Assembly: GCF_003122325.1 (NCBI RefSeq) | Contig: NZ_QFBC01000009.1 | Span: forward strand, 1-64,000 | DNA from: Rhizobium album | Lineage (GTDB): Bacteria; Pseudomonadota; Alphaproteobacteria; Rhizobiales; Rhizobiaceae | Reading direction: 5' to 3' | DNA: 64,000 nt | Shown: one piece after another, positions 1 through 8,646 of the stretch | Numbering within the stretch: the first letter of the stretch is position 1 | Layout: the number at the start of each line of letters is the position of its first letter | The notes under the pieces: generated by a model | Told to the model about the DNA's origin: nothing | The model's input: the letters and a program-made list of their open reading frames with translations, nothing else | The model's database searches: none | Translations under genes and position numbers: made by a program

Positions 1-94
1 GCAGGGCGCTCCGCCGCCCAACCAGGACGCACCAGAGCGCTAAAGGTCAACGCATGCCGCCGAAAGCCTAAGAAAATTCAGGAAATTCAGCCGT

Positions 95-247
95 CTATAA
101 ATTTCCCCGCACAGGTCTCATGATCTGCTTCTCGACCTTCACCAGCTCCGCCTTCTAGGCATCGCCGTTGGAGCGACGTTCGCGGTTCAGCCGGTTGGTT
201 TCCTCGGCATAGGCGCGCATCACCTCTTCGACGATCTCCGGTGACAT
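95..247 (-). pseudogene. serine recombinase C-terminal fragment with internal stop
   Basis: Read on the minus strand from the ATG at 247, the frame gives a helical, charged stretch (MSPEIVEEVMRAYAEETNRL, then NRERRSNGDA) that resembles the coiled-coil region of large serine recombinases of alphaproteobacterial elements. A TAG at 155-157 sits where these proteins usually carry a Trp, and the likeness ends about ten residues later (KAELVKVEKQI). Only about 40 codons remain, so this is a dead relic. It shares the left end with other relics, which suggests an old integration or deletion site. The family call rests on pattern memory and is moderate. Confidence 0.5.
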
Positions 248-261
248 TAAAGCCTCGTTCA

Positions 262-440
262 CAAAACGTGAATCGTTATCTATTTGCGTTCAGTGGATTT
301 CAAGATTCCCTCCTTGGCTGAGGTGTTTCATGGGCAAATTGCATTCTCTTGATATCCGTGAGCGGGTTGTTGCAATGGTTGAAGCAGGATATTCCTGCCG
401 TGCAGCAGCGCGCCGTTTCGCCATTGGTGACAGCACGGCC
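262..440 (+). mobile_element. IS630-family transposase N-terminal relic
   Basis: The ATG at 330 opens a frame beginning MGKLHSLDIRERVVAMVEAG and continuing YSCRAAARRFAIGDSTA. This is the typical helix-turn-helix start of IS630-family transposases. After about 36 codons the similarity stops abruptly near 437-440, where the sequence becomes the minus-strand DUF442 gene. The preceding AT-richer stretch from about 262 is probably the left end of the element, but I could not prove a terminal repeat. No DDE catalytic domain follows, so the copy cannot transpose by itself. Confidence 0.7.
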
Positions 441-622
441 ACCGCAATGCCGAGCCAGGCGGCGCGGTCGGCGATCGACGAGAATTCAGGCTGGTCGGCC
501 TGCTCGCAGTCGGGCTGGTGGCAGACGATGGAGCGGAACCCGAGCAGGCTGACGATGTCGACGTCCTCCGCCTCGATCTGCGGCAAAACCGAGTAATCCT
601 CATCGATCTTGCGAATGTCCAT
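438..622 (-). pseudogene. truncated DUF442 / beta-lactamase-hydrolase-like protein
   Basis: The minus-strand frame from ATG 622 begins MDIRKIDEDYSVLPQIEAED and continues through GFRSIVCHQPD, the start of the DUF442 rhodanese/phosphatase-like domain found in BLH-type sulfide-metabolism proteins. A good ribosome-binding site (AAGGAAAGG) lies just upstream of the start. After about 62 residues (AAWLGIAV) the reading passes into the IS630 relic and stops making sense, so the catalytic part is lost. Intact family members are commonly fused or linked to sulfur dioxygenases and sulfide:quinone reductases, which fits the sulfur theme to the right, but this copy should be non-functional. Confidence 0.7.
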
Positions 623-662
623 GCTTGTCCTTTCCTTGTCGTTCTGGAAAAGGCGAACTGCC

Positions 663-804
663 TCAGAGAAAGTCCAGGGCGCGCACGGACAAGCTGAGCC
701 ACAGGCCGCAGGAGGCGAGCGCGACGGCTGCAGCCACCCTGAGGAAAAACCAGGCGAGTTCGCTCGACGGTCTCAAGGCCGGCTCCCGGCCTATCCGCGG
801 CCAT
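663..804 (-). pseudogene. C-terminal tail of a small membrane protein (possible relic)
   Basis: One minus-strand frame ending at the TGA at 663-665 encodes a hydrophobic helix (WFFLRVAAAVALASCGLWLS) followed by LSVRALDFL. The frame has no ATG before the upstream in-frame stop, so it looks like the end of a lost membrane protein rather than an intact gene. It lies between the truncated DUF442 gene and the FMN reductase. A short gene starting at a TTG cannot be excluded. Confidence 0.3.
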
Positions 805-806
805 GG

Positions 807-1367
807 TCATGCCGCATGGTGGATATCCTTGTCGCGGGCAGGGAGAAGGCCGGACAGGTCCGACAGGAGGTCGTCGAAACGCGCCGCAAGGCGGGGCGAT
901 GCGACCCTGTGGTCCTTGAAGTCGACATCGGATGCATAGATCGCCGTCGGAAGGCTCCGGGCGCTGAAGAAGCCGAAGAGCGGGCGCAACTGATGCTCGA
1001 CCACCAGCGCATGCCGGTCACCGCCGCCCGTCGCCGTGAGGATGACGGGTTTCCCGCGCAGCTCGAGCGGGTCGATCAGGTCGAACAAATGCTTGAAGAG
1101 GCCGGGATAGGAGCCCTTGTAGGTCGGTGAGCCGACCAGCAGCAGATCTGCCGAGACGATATCGGCGACGACTTGCCGGGCCTGATGGTCGAGATCCTTG
1201 CGCCAGAGCGCGGGGCCGAGCGAAGGGCCGACATCGTTGAGGTCGTAAGACACTATCTCCACCGTGTGACGGGCCTCGATCAGCGAGGCGATGTGCCCGG
1301 TGAGCGCCTGGGTTTTTGACGGCCTGTTGTAGCTGCCTGTTATGCTGACGAGCCTTGGTATCGACAT
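807..1367 (-). CDS. NADPH-dependent FMN reductase (MsuE/SsuE family)
   Basis: A 186-residue flavodoxin-like protein. The phosphate-binding loop is GSYNRPSKT at residues 11-19, and the flavin loop SPTYKGSYPG lies at 80-89, with GGGDRH at 114-119. These are hallmarks of the SsuE/MsuE family, which hands free FMNH2 to two-component sulfonate and sulfone monooxygenases. It is the only such reductase seen in the window, although at least seven potential FMNH2-using oxygenases are encoded to its right. It is preceded by the AT-rich dyad at 1396-1410, consistent with induction together with the sulfur genes. Which monooxygenase it serves cannot be read from the sequence. Confidence 0.88.
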   Translation of the reverse strand: MSIPRLVSITGSYNRPSKTQALTGHIASLIEARHTVEIVSYDLNDVGPSLGPALWRKDLDHQARQVVADIVSADLLLVGSPTYKGSYPGLFKHLFDLIDPLELRGKPVILTATGGGDRHALVVEHQLRPLFGFFSARSLPTAIYASDVDFKDHRVASPRLAARFDDLLSDLSGLLPARDKDIHHAA

Positions 1368-1395
1368 GGCATTCTCCGTTTTGGCCGAATATTCT

Positions 1396-1410
1396 CTATA
1401 AAAATTATAG
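1396..1410. promoter_or_regulatory. CTAT-N7-ATAG dyad upstream of FMN reductase
   Basis: The sequence CTATAAAAATTATAG is a 15-bp dyad with perfect CTAT/ATAG arms, 29 bp upstream of the minus-strand start at 1367. It is one of eight such elements in front of sulfur-related transcription units and is probably a regulator site overlapping the promoter. Confidence 0.6.
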
Positions 1411-1591
1411 ATTAAAGCAAAAACTCGCTATTTTCAGTGCGTTTGGAGGAAAGATCGTCCATGGATTCCACGGCTTGATGCGGCTGGCCGATCCATTCGT
1501 GCTTCCCCGGAGTTTTCCCGTCTCTCAGACAATGGGGGGGACTTTCCGTGACATCGCGCAGTTTCGCATTCGCAGCAGACGGGATTTCGTT

Positions 1592-2256
1592 CTATTTGGG
1601 GGAAGAATAAGATGACCGATGCCGGCATGGTCTGCGAAATGAAGCCGATGGAGGGAAATCTTCAAGTCCTCCCTCCGGGGCCTTTTCATATGTGAATGAC
1701 GTCGCGTATGTCGAGACGAGATAGACGGTTGCGGGGCTTCCGGTCATGTTGCGATAGACATGCGGCACGTCCGCCTCGAAGACGAGGGCGTTGCCTTCGC
1801 CGAGAATGTAGGGCTGTTTGCCGACGATCAATTCGACCGTGCCTTGCGCGATGACGAGATTTGCCATGGTGCCGTTGCGATGGGCATCGGCATGGTGCGG
1901 CGCCAGCCGCAACTGTGGTCGCCGTCAAAGGGAAAGACCGCGCGAGTCTCGAACGTCCCGTCGCTCGATGACAGGACCTTGGAGACCGAGCGGGTGAGCA
2001 GCACCGCCGCCGGCTCATCTGCCTCGATGATCAGCGAGCCGCCGGTAACGTCGAGGGCTGCGGCAATCTTGGCGAGGATGCTGAGCGCCGGGCTGCTCTT
2101 GCCGGTTTCGATCTGTCCCAGCATGGCCCGGCTGACACCGGAGACCCTTGGCAGCTCGGCGATGCCTATAGTGCTGATCTGCGGCGGATTGCGAACGCCA
2201 TAGCAGAAAAAACTACGCCAGCCGGGAAAGGTTGGAATGGATGTCCTCGAATTCAA
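1592..2256 (-). pseudogene. XRE-family regulator with cupin domain, frameshifted
   Basis: The minus-strand frame from 2256 contains a helix-turn-helix (SGVSRAMLGQIETGKSSPAL followed by SILAKIAAALDV), as in XRE-cupin transcription factors. The matching C-terminal cupin (RLAPHHADAHRNGTM, then IVGKQPYILGEGNALVFEAD) is in another frame that ends at 1592. Joining them needs a single-base correction near 1916-1926. The N-terminus before the helix-turn-helix is also atypical. The gene diverges from ssuA and overlaps the intergenic region with the dyad at 2264-2278, so an intact ancestor may have controlled the adjacent ssu operon. As written it appears inactive, unless the shift is a sequencing error. 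Confidence 0.75.
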
Positions 2257-2263
2257 TTATATT

Positions 2264-2278
2264 CTATAGATTATATAG
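2264..2278. promoter_or_regulatory. CTAT-N7-ATAG dyad in the ssuA promoter
   Basis: CTATAGATTATATAG has perfect CTAT and ATAG arms and lies 29 bp before the ssuA start at 2308 and 8 bp from the divergent regulator frame. The whole 50-bp divergent region is AT-rich in a GC-rich background. Confidence 0.6.
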
Positions 2279-2307
2279 GCTAATTGATTTCAACTCAGGG
2301 GAACGCC

Positions 2308-3261
2308 ATGAAGATTTCACGCCGCTTTTTCTCGACGGCTCTTGCTGCCCTGCTTGCCCTTCCGCTCCTCGGCGCCGTGCCGGCAGATGCTTCCGACAAG
2401 ACGGTCCGCATAGGCTACCAGAAATATGGAACCCTCGTTCTCTTGAAGGGCAAGGGCCTGCTCGAGAAGAAGCTGGAGAAGATCGGCTATACCGTGACCT
2501 GGACGGAGTTCCCCGCAGGCCCGCAGCTGCTTGAGGCGCTGAATGTCGGCGCCGTCGATTTCGGCACGACCGGCGAAACGCCGCCGATCTTCGCGCAGGC
2601 CGCCGGCGCGCCGCTCGTCTACATCGCCCACGAGCCGCCGGCAGCGCGCGGCGAGGCGATCCTCGTGCCGAAGGACAGCCCCATCAAGACCGTGACAGAC
2701 CTCAAGGGCAAGACGGTCACGCTCAACAAGGGGTCGAATGTTCATTACCTGCTCGTCAAGGCGCTGGAGGAGGCGGGTCTGAAATACAGCGACATCAAGA
2801 CCTCCTTCCTCCCGCCGGCCGATGCCCGCGCCGCCTTCGAGCAGGGCGCGGTCGATGCCTGGGTGATCTGGGATCCCTTCCAGGCCGCCGCGGAAGTGGC
2901 GATCGAGGCGCGCGAGCTGCGCAACGGCGAAGGCATCGTGCCGAACCACCAGTTCTATCTCGGTGCGAAAAGCTTCGTTGAGAACAATCCGCAAGCGGTC
3001 GATGTGGTGATCGAGGCGGTTGCCGAGATCGATGAATGGGCGAAAGCCAACACCGCGGCTGCGGCCGCAGAGCTTGCCCCCTCCGTCGGCATTCCGGAAG
3101 ACGTGCTCGCCGTCGCGCTGGAGCGCCAGTCCTATGGCGTCAAGGCCATCGACGAGAGCGTCGTCAAGCAGCAGCAGTCGATCGCCGACACGTTCTTCGA
3201 CCTCGGCCTGATCCCCGAGAAGATCTCGATTGCGGACGCCGTGCGCAAGGGTGGTGCCTGA
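2308..3261 (+). CDS. ssuA: aliphatic sulfonate ABC transporter substrate-binding protein
   Basis: A 317-residue periplasmic binding protein. Residues 1-28 form a signal peptide (RRFFSTALAALLALPLLGAV with an Ala-x-Ala type cleavage near 28). The mature protein starts with VRIGYQKYGTLVLLKGKGLL, typical of SsuA, and has the family segments DFGTTGETPPIFAQAAG and DAWVIWDPFQAA. It should bind alkanesulfonates in the periplasm and deliver them to the SsuCB complex encoded directly downstream. The ATG at 2308 was chosen because it follows AGGGGAACGCC; in-frame starts further upstream would precede the signal peptide. The stop overlaps the permease start (TGATG), so the genes are translationally coupled. 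Confidence 0.93.
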   Translation: MKISRRFFSTALAALLALPLLGAVPADASDKTVRIGYQKYGTLVLLKGKGLLEKKLEKIGYTVTWTEFPAGPQLLEALNVGAVDFGTTGETPPIFAQAAGAPLVYIAHEPPAARGEAILVPKDSPIKTVTDLKGKTVTLNKGSNVHYLLVKALEEAGLKYSDIKTSFLPPADARAAFEQGAVDAWVIWDPFQAAAEVAIEARELRNGEGIVPNHQFYLGAKSFVENNPQAVDVVIEAVAEIDEWAKANTAAAAAELAPSVGIPEDVLAVALERQSYGVKAIDESVVKQQQSIADTFFDLGLIPEKISIADAVRKGGA

Positions 3262-4097
3262 TGGCGGAGACGTCGGTGGCCGGTTATGCTGCCGGCGAAA
3301 CCCGTAAGCTGAACGTCAGGGGGCTGGGCAGCGCCTTGGCGCCCTGGGTCCTTCCCCTCGCGCTGTTGATCGTCTGGGAGATCGCGGCGCGCACCGGCCT
3401 CGTCACGGCCCGGCTGATGCCGGCGCCGACGACCGTCGCCATCGCCTTCTGGCGGTCGCTGCTGAACGGCTCGCTTCTCGTCCATACCCTTGCCTCCACG
3501 CAGCGCGCGCTGATCGGCCTTCTCATCGGCGGCGGGCTCGGCTTCGTGGCGGGGGTCGTCAACGGGCTGTGGAAGCCGGCAGAGACCCTGTTCGACAGCA
3601 CGCTCCAGATGGTGCGCAACATTCCGCATCTGGCGCTCATCCCCCTGGTCATCCTCTGGTTCGGCATCGACGAGACGGCGAAGATCTTTCTCGTTTCCAT
3701 CGGCGTCTTCTTCCCGATCTACATCAATACCTTCTACGGCGTGCGCACCATCAATCCGCAGCTCGTCGAGATGGCGTCAGTCTACGGGCTCGACCGTAAG
3801 GCGCTGATCACGCGGATCATCCTGCCGGGCGCATTGCCTTCCATTCTCGTCGGTTTGCGTTATGCCCTCGGCTTCATGTGGCTGACGCTCATCGTTGCCG
3901 AGACGATCTCCGCCACGAGCGGCATCGGCTACATGACGATGAACGCGCGGGAATTCCTGCAGACCGATATCGTCCTGCTCGGCATCATCGTCTATGCGCT
4001 TCTCGGCAAGCTTGCGGACGTGGCGACCCGCGCCGTCGAAAGGCGCGTTCTGGTCTGGCACCCGGCCTATCAGGCCGCGCAGGGAGGCAAGCAATGA
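3261..4097 (+). CDS. ssuC: aliphatic sulfonate ABC transporter permease
   Basis: A 278-residue inner-membrane protein with about six hydrophobic segments, starting at the ATG that overlaps the ssuA stop. The BPD-type EAA loop is visible around MASVYGLDRKALITRIILPG, and the segment MPAPTTVAIAFW is typical of SsuC/TauC/NrtB permeases. It should form the membrane channel for sulfonate uptake with SsuB. The stop overlaps the ssuB start by four bases (ATGA). The same frame extends further upstream inside ssuA, but only this start gives the normal SsuC length. Confidence 0.93.
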   Translation: MAETSVAGYAAGETRKLNVRGLGSALAPWVLPLALLIVWEIAARTGLVTARLMPAPTTVAIAFWRSLLNGSLLVHTLASTQRALIGLLIGGGLGFVAGVVNGLWKPAETLFDSTLQMVRNIPHLALIPLVILWFGIDETAKIFLVSIGVFFPIYINTFYGVRTINPQLVEMASVYGLDRKALITRIILPGALPSILVGLRYALGFMWLTLIVAETISATSGIGYMTMNAREFLQTDIVLLGIIVYALLGKLADVATRAVERRVLVWHPAYQAAQGGKQ

Positions 4098-4837
4098 GCG
4101 CTGCCGATTTCCATGTGCCGGAAAGCGCAGGCGGCCTGCCGATCTCGCTCGCCCGGGTCGAAAAGTCCTTCGGTGCGCTCAATGTCCTTTCAAACTTCAA
4201 CATCGAGGTTCCAGCCGGGCAATTCCTCGCCGTGGTCGGCCGGTCGGGCGGCGGCAAGTCGACGCTGATGCGCCTCATCGCGGGTCTCGATACGGCGAGC
4301 AGCGGCCGCGTCGGCATTGGCGGGCGCAAGGTCGAGCGCCTCCATCCTTCCGTGCGCCTGCTGTTCCAGGAGGCGCGGCTCGTGCCCTGGCAGCGCGTCG
4401 TCGAGAATGTCGGCATCGTCCGCGGCGCGAACTGGCAGGAGAAGGCAAGGAACACGCTCGCGGATGTCGGGCTCGAAGGCCGTGAGGATGACTGGCCGAG
4501 TGTGCTGTCCGGCGGCCAGCGGCAGCGCGTGGCGCTTGCCCGTGCCCTGGTCAGCGAACCGCAGATTCTCCTGCTCGATGAGCCCTTCGGGGCGCTCGAC
4601 GCGCTGACACGCATCGAAATGCACCGCCTGCTGGAACGGATATGGACGGACCGCGGCTTCACGACCGTGCTGATCACCCACGATGTCGCCGAAGCCGTTG
4701 CGCTCGCCGATCGGGTCGTGGTGCTGCGGGACGGCGCCATCGCGCTCGACATCGACATTAATCTCGACCGTCCGCGTCAGGAACTCGCCGACCCACGGGC
4801 CGTCGATCTCCAACGACAGATCCTGGACGCGGTGTAG
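4094..4837 (+). CDS. ssuB: aliphatic sulfonate ABC transporter ATPase
   Basis: A 247-residue ATPase with Walker A GRSGGGKST (residues 49-57), Q-loop FQEARLVPWQ (91-100), signature LSGGQRQR (138-145), Walker B LLLDEP (159-164) and H-loop ITHDVAEAV. The LFQEARLVPW motif is characteristic of the SsuB/TauB/NrtD group. It powers uptake by the SsuA-SsuC complex encoded just upstream. The gene is followed after 52 bp by a dioxygenase gene, probably in the same transcript. Confidence 0.93.
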   Translation: MSAADFHVPESAGGLPISLARVEKSFGALNVLSNFNIEVPAGQFLAVVGRSGGGKSTLMRLIAGLDTASSGRVGIGGRKVERLHPSVRLLFQEARLVPWQRVVENVGIVRGANWQEKARNTLADVGLEGREDDWPSVLSGGQRQRVALARALVSEPQILLLDEPFGALDALTRIEMHRLLERIWTDRGFTTVLITHDVAEAVALADRVVVLRDGAIALDIDINLDRPRQELADPRAVDLQRQILDAV

Positions 4838-4889
4838 ATCCATCGGGCGAGCGCCCGTCCGTTGCCGGCCATTTTACCAAGGAGCATCC

Positions 4890-5930
4890 ATGACCATCCA
4901 TACCAAACCCATTCACCTGCCGACGATCGACTTCTCCCGCTTCTACGGCGGCCCCGCAGAGCGCGAAGGCTTCATCAAGGACCTGACCCGCATCCTGCAC
5001 GATCATGGCTTCTTCTATCTCACCGGCCATGGTGTGCCGCAGAGCCTGATTGACGACGTTCTGGCGACCTCGAAGCGCTTCTTCGCCTTGCCGGAAGCGG
5101 ACAAGCTGGCGATCGAGATGGTGAAGTCTCCGCATTTCCGCGGCTATAACCGCGCCGGTTACGAGCGCACCCGTGGCGAGCAGGACTGGCGCGAGCAGCT
5201 CGACATCAACACGGAAGGCGCATCGGTGGAGGCAGGACCGGAGACGCCATGGAACCGCCTCTATGGACCGAACCAGTGGCCGGAGGCCCTGCCGGAGCTC
5301 AAGCCGCTGCTGCTGCGCTACCAGGAGGAGGTCACGCGCATCGGTATCGATGTGCTCAAAGCCATCGCTCTGTCGCTTGGCCAACCGGAAAATGCCTTCG
5401 CCGAAATCTACGAGCCGTCACCCTCGCAGCTCCTGAAGATCATCCGCTATCCCGGCCGCGAGGCTGCCGGCAGCGATCAGGGCGTCGGCGCGCACAAGGA
5501 CGGCGGCTTCGTCACGGTGCTCCTGCAGGACACGACGCCGGGCCTGCGCATACGCACCGAAGAGGGCGTCTGGATCGAGGCACCGCCGGTGCCGGGTACG
5601 TTCATCATCAACAGCGGCGAGCTCCTGGAGCTGGCGACAAACGGCTTCGTGCGCGCCGATGTACACGATGTCGTCACCCCGCCGGCCGGCACGGAGCGCT
5701 TCTCCGTCGCCTTCTTCCTCGGGGCGCGTTACGACGCGACGATCCCTGTCATCCCGCTGCCCGACGAGCTGAAGCGCGGCGAGCGCGGCGTGACGGTCGA
5801 CCCTCTCAATCCGATATTCCGAGAAGTCGGCATCAATCACCTGAAGAGCCGCCTGCGCTCTCATCCGGACGTCGCGGCCAGGCACCATCCGGACCTGCTG
5901 CATCTTCTGGAAAAGCCGGTCAAGGCGTGA
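4890..5930 (+). CDS. 2-oxoglutarate/Fe(II) dioxygenase, isopenicillin N synthase-like
   Basis: A 346-residue protein of the DIOX_N plus 2OG-FeII_Oxy architecture. The opening IHLPTIDFSRF and FFYLTGHGVP are the usual N-terminal marks. The iron ligands are H202, D204 (AHKDGG) and H259 (ADVHDV), and R270 in ERFSVAFFL should bind 2-oxoglutarate. It follows ssuABC in the same direction with a Shine-Dalgarno (AAGGAGCATCC) before the ATG at 4890, so it probably oxidises the compound imported by that system. It is not a TauD-type protein, and its substrate is unknown. An oxidative C-S cleavage or activation of an organosulfur compound is an inference from position. Confidence 0.85.
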   Translation: MTIHTKPIHLPTIDFSRFYGGPAEREGFIKDLTRILHDHGFFYLTGHGVPQSLIDDVLATSKRFFALPEADKLAIEMVKSPHFRGYNRAGYERTRGEQDWREQLDINTEGASVEAGPETPWNRLYGPNQWPEALPELKPLLLRYQEEVTRIGIDVLKAIALSLGQPENAFAEIYEPSPSQLLKIIRYPGREAAGSDQGVGAHKDGGFVTVLLQDTTPGLRIRTEEGVWIEAPPVPGTFIINSGELLELATNGFVRADVHDVVTPPAGTERFSVAFFLGARYDATIPVIPLPDELKRGERGVTVDPLNPIFREVGINHLKSRLRSHPDVAARHHPDLLHLLEKPVKA

Positions 5931-5936
5931 CGTTCC

Positions 5937-5958
5937 GCCCGCCCCGGAGAGGGCGGGC
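5937..5958 (+). terminator. possible weak terminator after the dioxygenase gene
   Basis: An 8-bp perfect stem (GCCCGCCC / GGGCGGGC) with a 6-nt loop starts six bases after the stop codon at 5930. There is no T-run behind it, so it may be a weak terminator or an mRNA-end hairpin. Confidence 0.35.
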
Positions 5959-6064
5959 ATTCCACCTCGATGAGACCGAACCATGCCCGGACACGAGAAC
6001 AGGCCGCCGCTAAGCGCGACGATCAGGGAAGCGCCGGCGCGAGCGTCCTCGGCGGGCCTGCCGG

Positions 6065-6166
6065 GCTTTGCTTGCGGCCTGTTCCAGAGCGGTGGCCGAG
6101 CGTGTCAGCAATGCGAAAGGTCTCGTCGACGTCATGGGTCACGAACACCGTTGTCTTGCCGAGCTC
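6065..6166 (-). pseudogene. ABC-transporter ATPase relic (H-loop region)
   Basis: About 34 minus-strand codons encode RELGKTTVFVTHDVDETFRI, then ADTLGHRSGTG. This is the segment around the H-loop of ABC ATPases, closest in feel to the ProV/OpuCA osmoprotectant group. Walker A, signature and Walker B parts are absent, and the flanking sequence in the 381-bp gap 5931-6311 has no other recognisable gene. It is a leftover of a deleted transporter. Confidence 0.6.
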
Positions 6167-6311
6167 GCGCGAGGATGGTGCCGAGGGCGATCTTGCGGGG
6201 TGGCATGGCTGGTTCTCTGCTGTTTTTTGACTGGCGTGCAAGTTTGCGCGCGCGTGGCGCCAACCGGATAAACGATGGATGCTGCGCAGGCGTCCGACGA
6301 CCGCGCCTGCG

Positions 6312-7481
6312 CTACGACGCCGACGTCAGCTTGACGTTCCCGCCATGCCCGCCGCCGCCGAAGACCTGCCGGTCGCCGAAGGAGGCGCGCAACTGGCCAC
6401 GGGGCCCAGGCAGGCCGAGTTCCGGAAAGAGCAGTTCGGCGACGCGATAGGCTTCTTCGACATGCGGGTAGCCGGAGGCGATGACGGTATCGATACCGAG
6501 CGCCTGGTATTCGCGCAGCCGCGCGGCGATGGTCTTCGGCGATCCGACGAGCGCGGTGCCGGCGCCCGAGCGCACGAGGCCGATGCCGGCCCACAGGTTC
6601 GGCGAGACCTCCAGCCTATCACGCCGTCCGTTGTGCAAGGCCACCATGCGCGCCTGGCCGACGGAATCGGAGTTCTTCGTCAGCACTTCCTGCGCAGACG
6701 CGATGGCTTCGTCGGAAAGCTTCGAGATCAGCCGGTCGGCCGCCTCCCACGCCTCCTCGTCCGTCTCGCGGACGATGAAGTGCAGGCGGATGCCGAAGCT
6801 TGCCTCGCGGCCCTTCGCGGCGGCGGCCTTGCGCGCATGGGCGATCTTCTCGGCGACCTGCGCCGGCGGCTCGCCCCAGGTAAGATACTTGTCGACGATG
6901 CCGCCGGCAAAGTCGATCGCCGCATCGGAGGAGCCGCCGAAATAGATCGGCGGGCGCGGCTGCTGCACGGGCGGCAGGCCAAGCTTGGCGTCGATCGCCT
7001 TGATATATTTGCCGTCGAGGCTGGAACGGCCGGTCTCGATCAGTTCGTTGAAGACCTGGAAGAATTCGGCCGCGTGGTCGTAGCGCTCGTCATGCGGCAG
7101 GAAGATGCCGTCGCCGGCGAGTTCCTGCGCGCTGCCGCCGACGACGATGTTGAGCAGCAGGCGGCCGTTCGAGACGCGGTCGAGCGTGGAGGCGAGGCGG
7201 GCATAGTAGGCTGGCGTCGCAGTGCCGGGGCGGATTGCCACCAGGAACTTCAGCTTTTCCGTGCGGGCGGCAAGATCGGCGGCGAGAACGAAGGATTCCT
7301 CGCATGCCGCCCCCACGGGAATGAGCACGCCGGAATAGCCAAGACGGTCGGCCGCCACCGCGATCTCCCGGAAATAGCCGGGATCCGGCGGACGGCTGAG
7401 TTCGTCGGAGCCGAGATAGGCGCCATCGCCGGAACTCGGAATGAACCAGAGGAAATCGAGGGGCTGGTCGGTTTTGCTCAT
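6312..7481 (-). CDS. ssuD: FMNH2-dependent alkanesulfonate monooxygenase
   Basis: A 389-residue bacterial luciferase-family protein. The start [19 protein letters not shown] and the segments [28 protein letters not shown] and [12 protein letters not shown] match SsuD closely in order and spacing. The enzyme uses FMNH2 and O2 to convert alkanesulfonates to aldehyde and sulfite. FMNH2 presumably comes from the reductase at 807-1367. The gene lies 381 bp from the ssuABC-dioxygenase group and points toward it. A ribosome-binding site (GGAAGA) precedes the start, and the AT-rich element at 7522-7536 lies 41 bp upstream. Confidence 0.93.
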   Translation of the reverse strand: MSKTDQPLDFLWFIPSSGDGAYLGSDELSRPPDPGYFREIAVAADRLGYSGVLIPVGAACEESFVLAADLAARTEKLKFLVAIRPGTATPAYYARLASTLDRVSNGRLLLNIVVGGSAQELAGDGIFLPHDERYDHAAEFFQVFNELIETGRSSLDGKYIKAIDAKLGLPPVQQPRPPIYFGGSSDAAIDFAGGIVDKYLTWGEPPAQVAEKIAHARKAAAAKGREASFGIRLHFIVRETDEEAWEAADRLISKLSDEAIASAQEVLTKNSDSVGQARMVALHNGRRDRLEVSPNLWAGIGLVRSGAGTALVGSPKTIAARLREYQALGIDTVIASGYPHVEEAYRVAELLFPELGLPGPRGQLRASFGDRQVFGGGGHGGNVKLTSAS

Positions 7482-7521
7482 GCGCTGTCTTCCGGGTTGG
7501 AGAAGGTGTTCTTCCGCAAGA

Positions 7522-7536
7522 TAATAAATTCTATAG
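7522..7536. promoter_or_regulatory. degenerate CTAT-N7-ATAG element upstream of ssuD
   Basis: TAATAAATTCTATAG keeps the ATAG arm but has TAAT in the other arm. It lies in a 45-bp AT-rich stretch (7515-7560) between ssuD and the amino-acid permease genes. It is the weakest member of the set of eight. Confidence 0.4.
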
Positions 7537-7578
7537 ATTCAGTAAGGAATTATATTCTCTTGTAGCGCGATGCCGGGA

Positions 7579-8646
7579 TTATTCCTTGCGCGCCGCGGCT
7601 GCCGCACCACCTGAAAAACGACGCTCAAGCCATCGGCTGTAGCGTGAGGCGCCGAAGCAGATGCCGAAGTAGACGACGGCCACGACAAGGTAGGCCTCAT
7701 TGTAGAAGCCGAGCCATTGCGGGTCGTTGGCCGAGGCGCGCGCGGCATTGAGCAGGTCGAAGATGCCGATGACGGCGAGCAGCGAGGTAGCGAGCAGGAA
7801 GCCGATGGCGAGGTTCACCATGCCGGGAATGACGATGCGCAAGGCCTGGGGCAGGATGACGAGTCTTTGGGTGCGCCAGTAGCCGAGGCCGAGCGCCGTC
7901 GCCGCCTCGTTCTGACCGGAAGGAATCGCCTGCAGGCCGGCGCGGATGACCTCGGCGATATAGGCGGCCCAGAACAGCGTGATCATGATGATGGCGCGCA
8001 GCATCTTGTCGAGGGAAAGCGCGTCAGGCAGGGCCATCGGCAGGATCAGCATGGCGACATAGAGGATGCCGACCATCGGCGTGCCGCGCATCAGCTCGAT
8101 ATAGAGCACGGAAAAGGTCCTGAGGCCGCCCAGCGTCGAGCGGCGGGCGAGCGCCAGAAGCACGGCGATCGGCGTTGCGGCGGCAAAGCAAACCGTCCAG
8201 ACGAAGAGCGTCACCGGCAGGCCGCCCCACTGGTTCGAGGCGATGGGCGTCGTCGTGAACGCGCCCTGCATCAGCAGCCAGCAGGCTAGGATGGTGAATG
8301 GCCATGCGGCGAGCAGCGGGCGGCCCCAGAAGCCGGGCAGTGCGCTTGCGGTGAGGATGGCGGAGAGAAGCAGGATGGTGAGCGCAGGCCGCCACAGCAG
8401 GTCGGACGGATAGAAGGCGAAGAGGATGAAGCGCAGCTTCGCGGTCACGAAGGCCCAGCAGGCGCCCACGCGGTTGCACGCTTCGGCACTGCCGGTGAAG
8501 GTGGCGTCGAGCACGGCCCAGCGGAAGAGTGGCGGCAGGATCTGCGTGAGCAGGAGCAGCGTCGCGAGGGTGATCAGCGTGTTGGTGCGCGTGCCGAAGA
8601 GGCCGGTGCGCAGGGTCGTCAGGAGGCGAGGGAAAGCTTTCGTCAT
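7579..8646 (-). CDS. polar amino-acid ABC transporter permease (AapM-like)
   Basis: A 355-residue membrane protein whose length and architecture match the AapM/BztC permeases: an extended N-terminal part with extra hydrophobic segments and a C-terminal HisM-type domain with ELMRGTPMVGILYV and the EAA loop AATALGLGYWRTQRLVILPQ. It is the last gene of a three-gene unit with a binding protein and a second permease, and its start overlaps the stop of the AapQ-like gene (ATGA). In known Aap systems a fourth gene, aapP, encodes the ATPase and follows aapM; here the next thing downstream is the ssuD promoter, so no ATPase is encoded nearby. Confidence 0.88.
   Translation of the reverse strand: MTKAFPRLLTTLRTGLFGTRTNTLITLATLLLLTQILPPLFRWAVLDATFTGSAEACNRVGACWAFVTAKLRFILFAFYPSDLLWRPALTILLLSAILTASALPGFWGRPLLAAWPFTILACWLLMQGAFTTTPIASNQWGGLPVTLFVWTVCFAAATPIAVLLALARRSTLGGLRTFSVLYIELMRGTPMVGILYVAMLILPMALPDALSLDKMLRAIIMITLFWAAYIAEVIRAGLQAIPSGQNEAATALGLGYWRTQRLVILPQALRIVIPGMVNLAIGFLLATSLLAVIGIFDLLNAARASANDPQWLGFYNEAYLVVAVVYFGICFGASRYSRWLERRFSGGAAAAARKE

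Noticed and set aside
6023-6241. A complete small gene at the ABC-ATPase relic
   Set aside because: Only the H-loop segment resembles a protein family; the flanking codons are random and the other ATPase motifs are missing.
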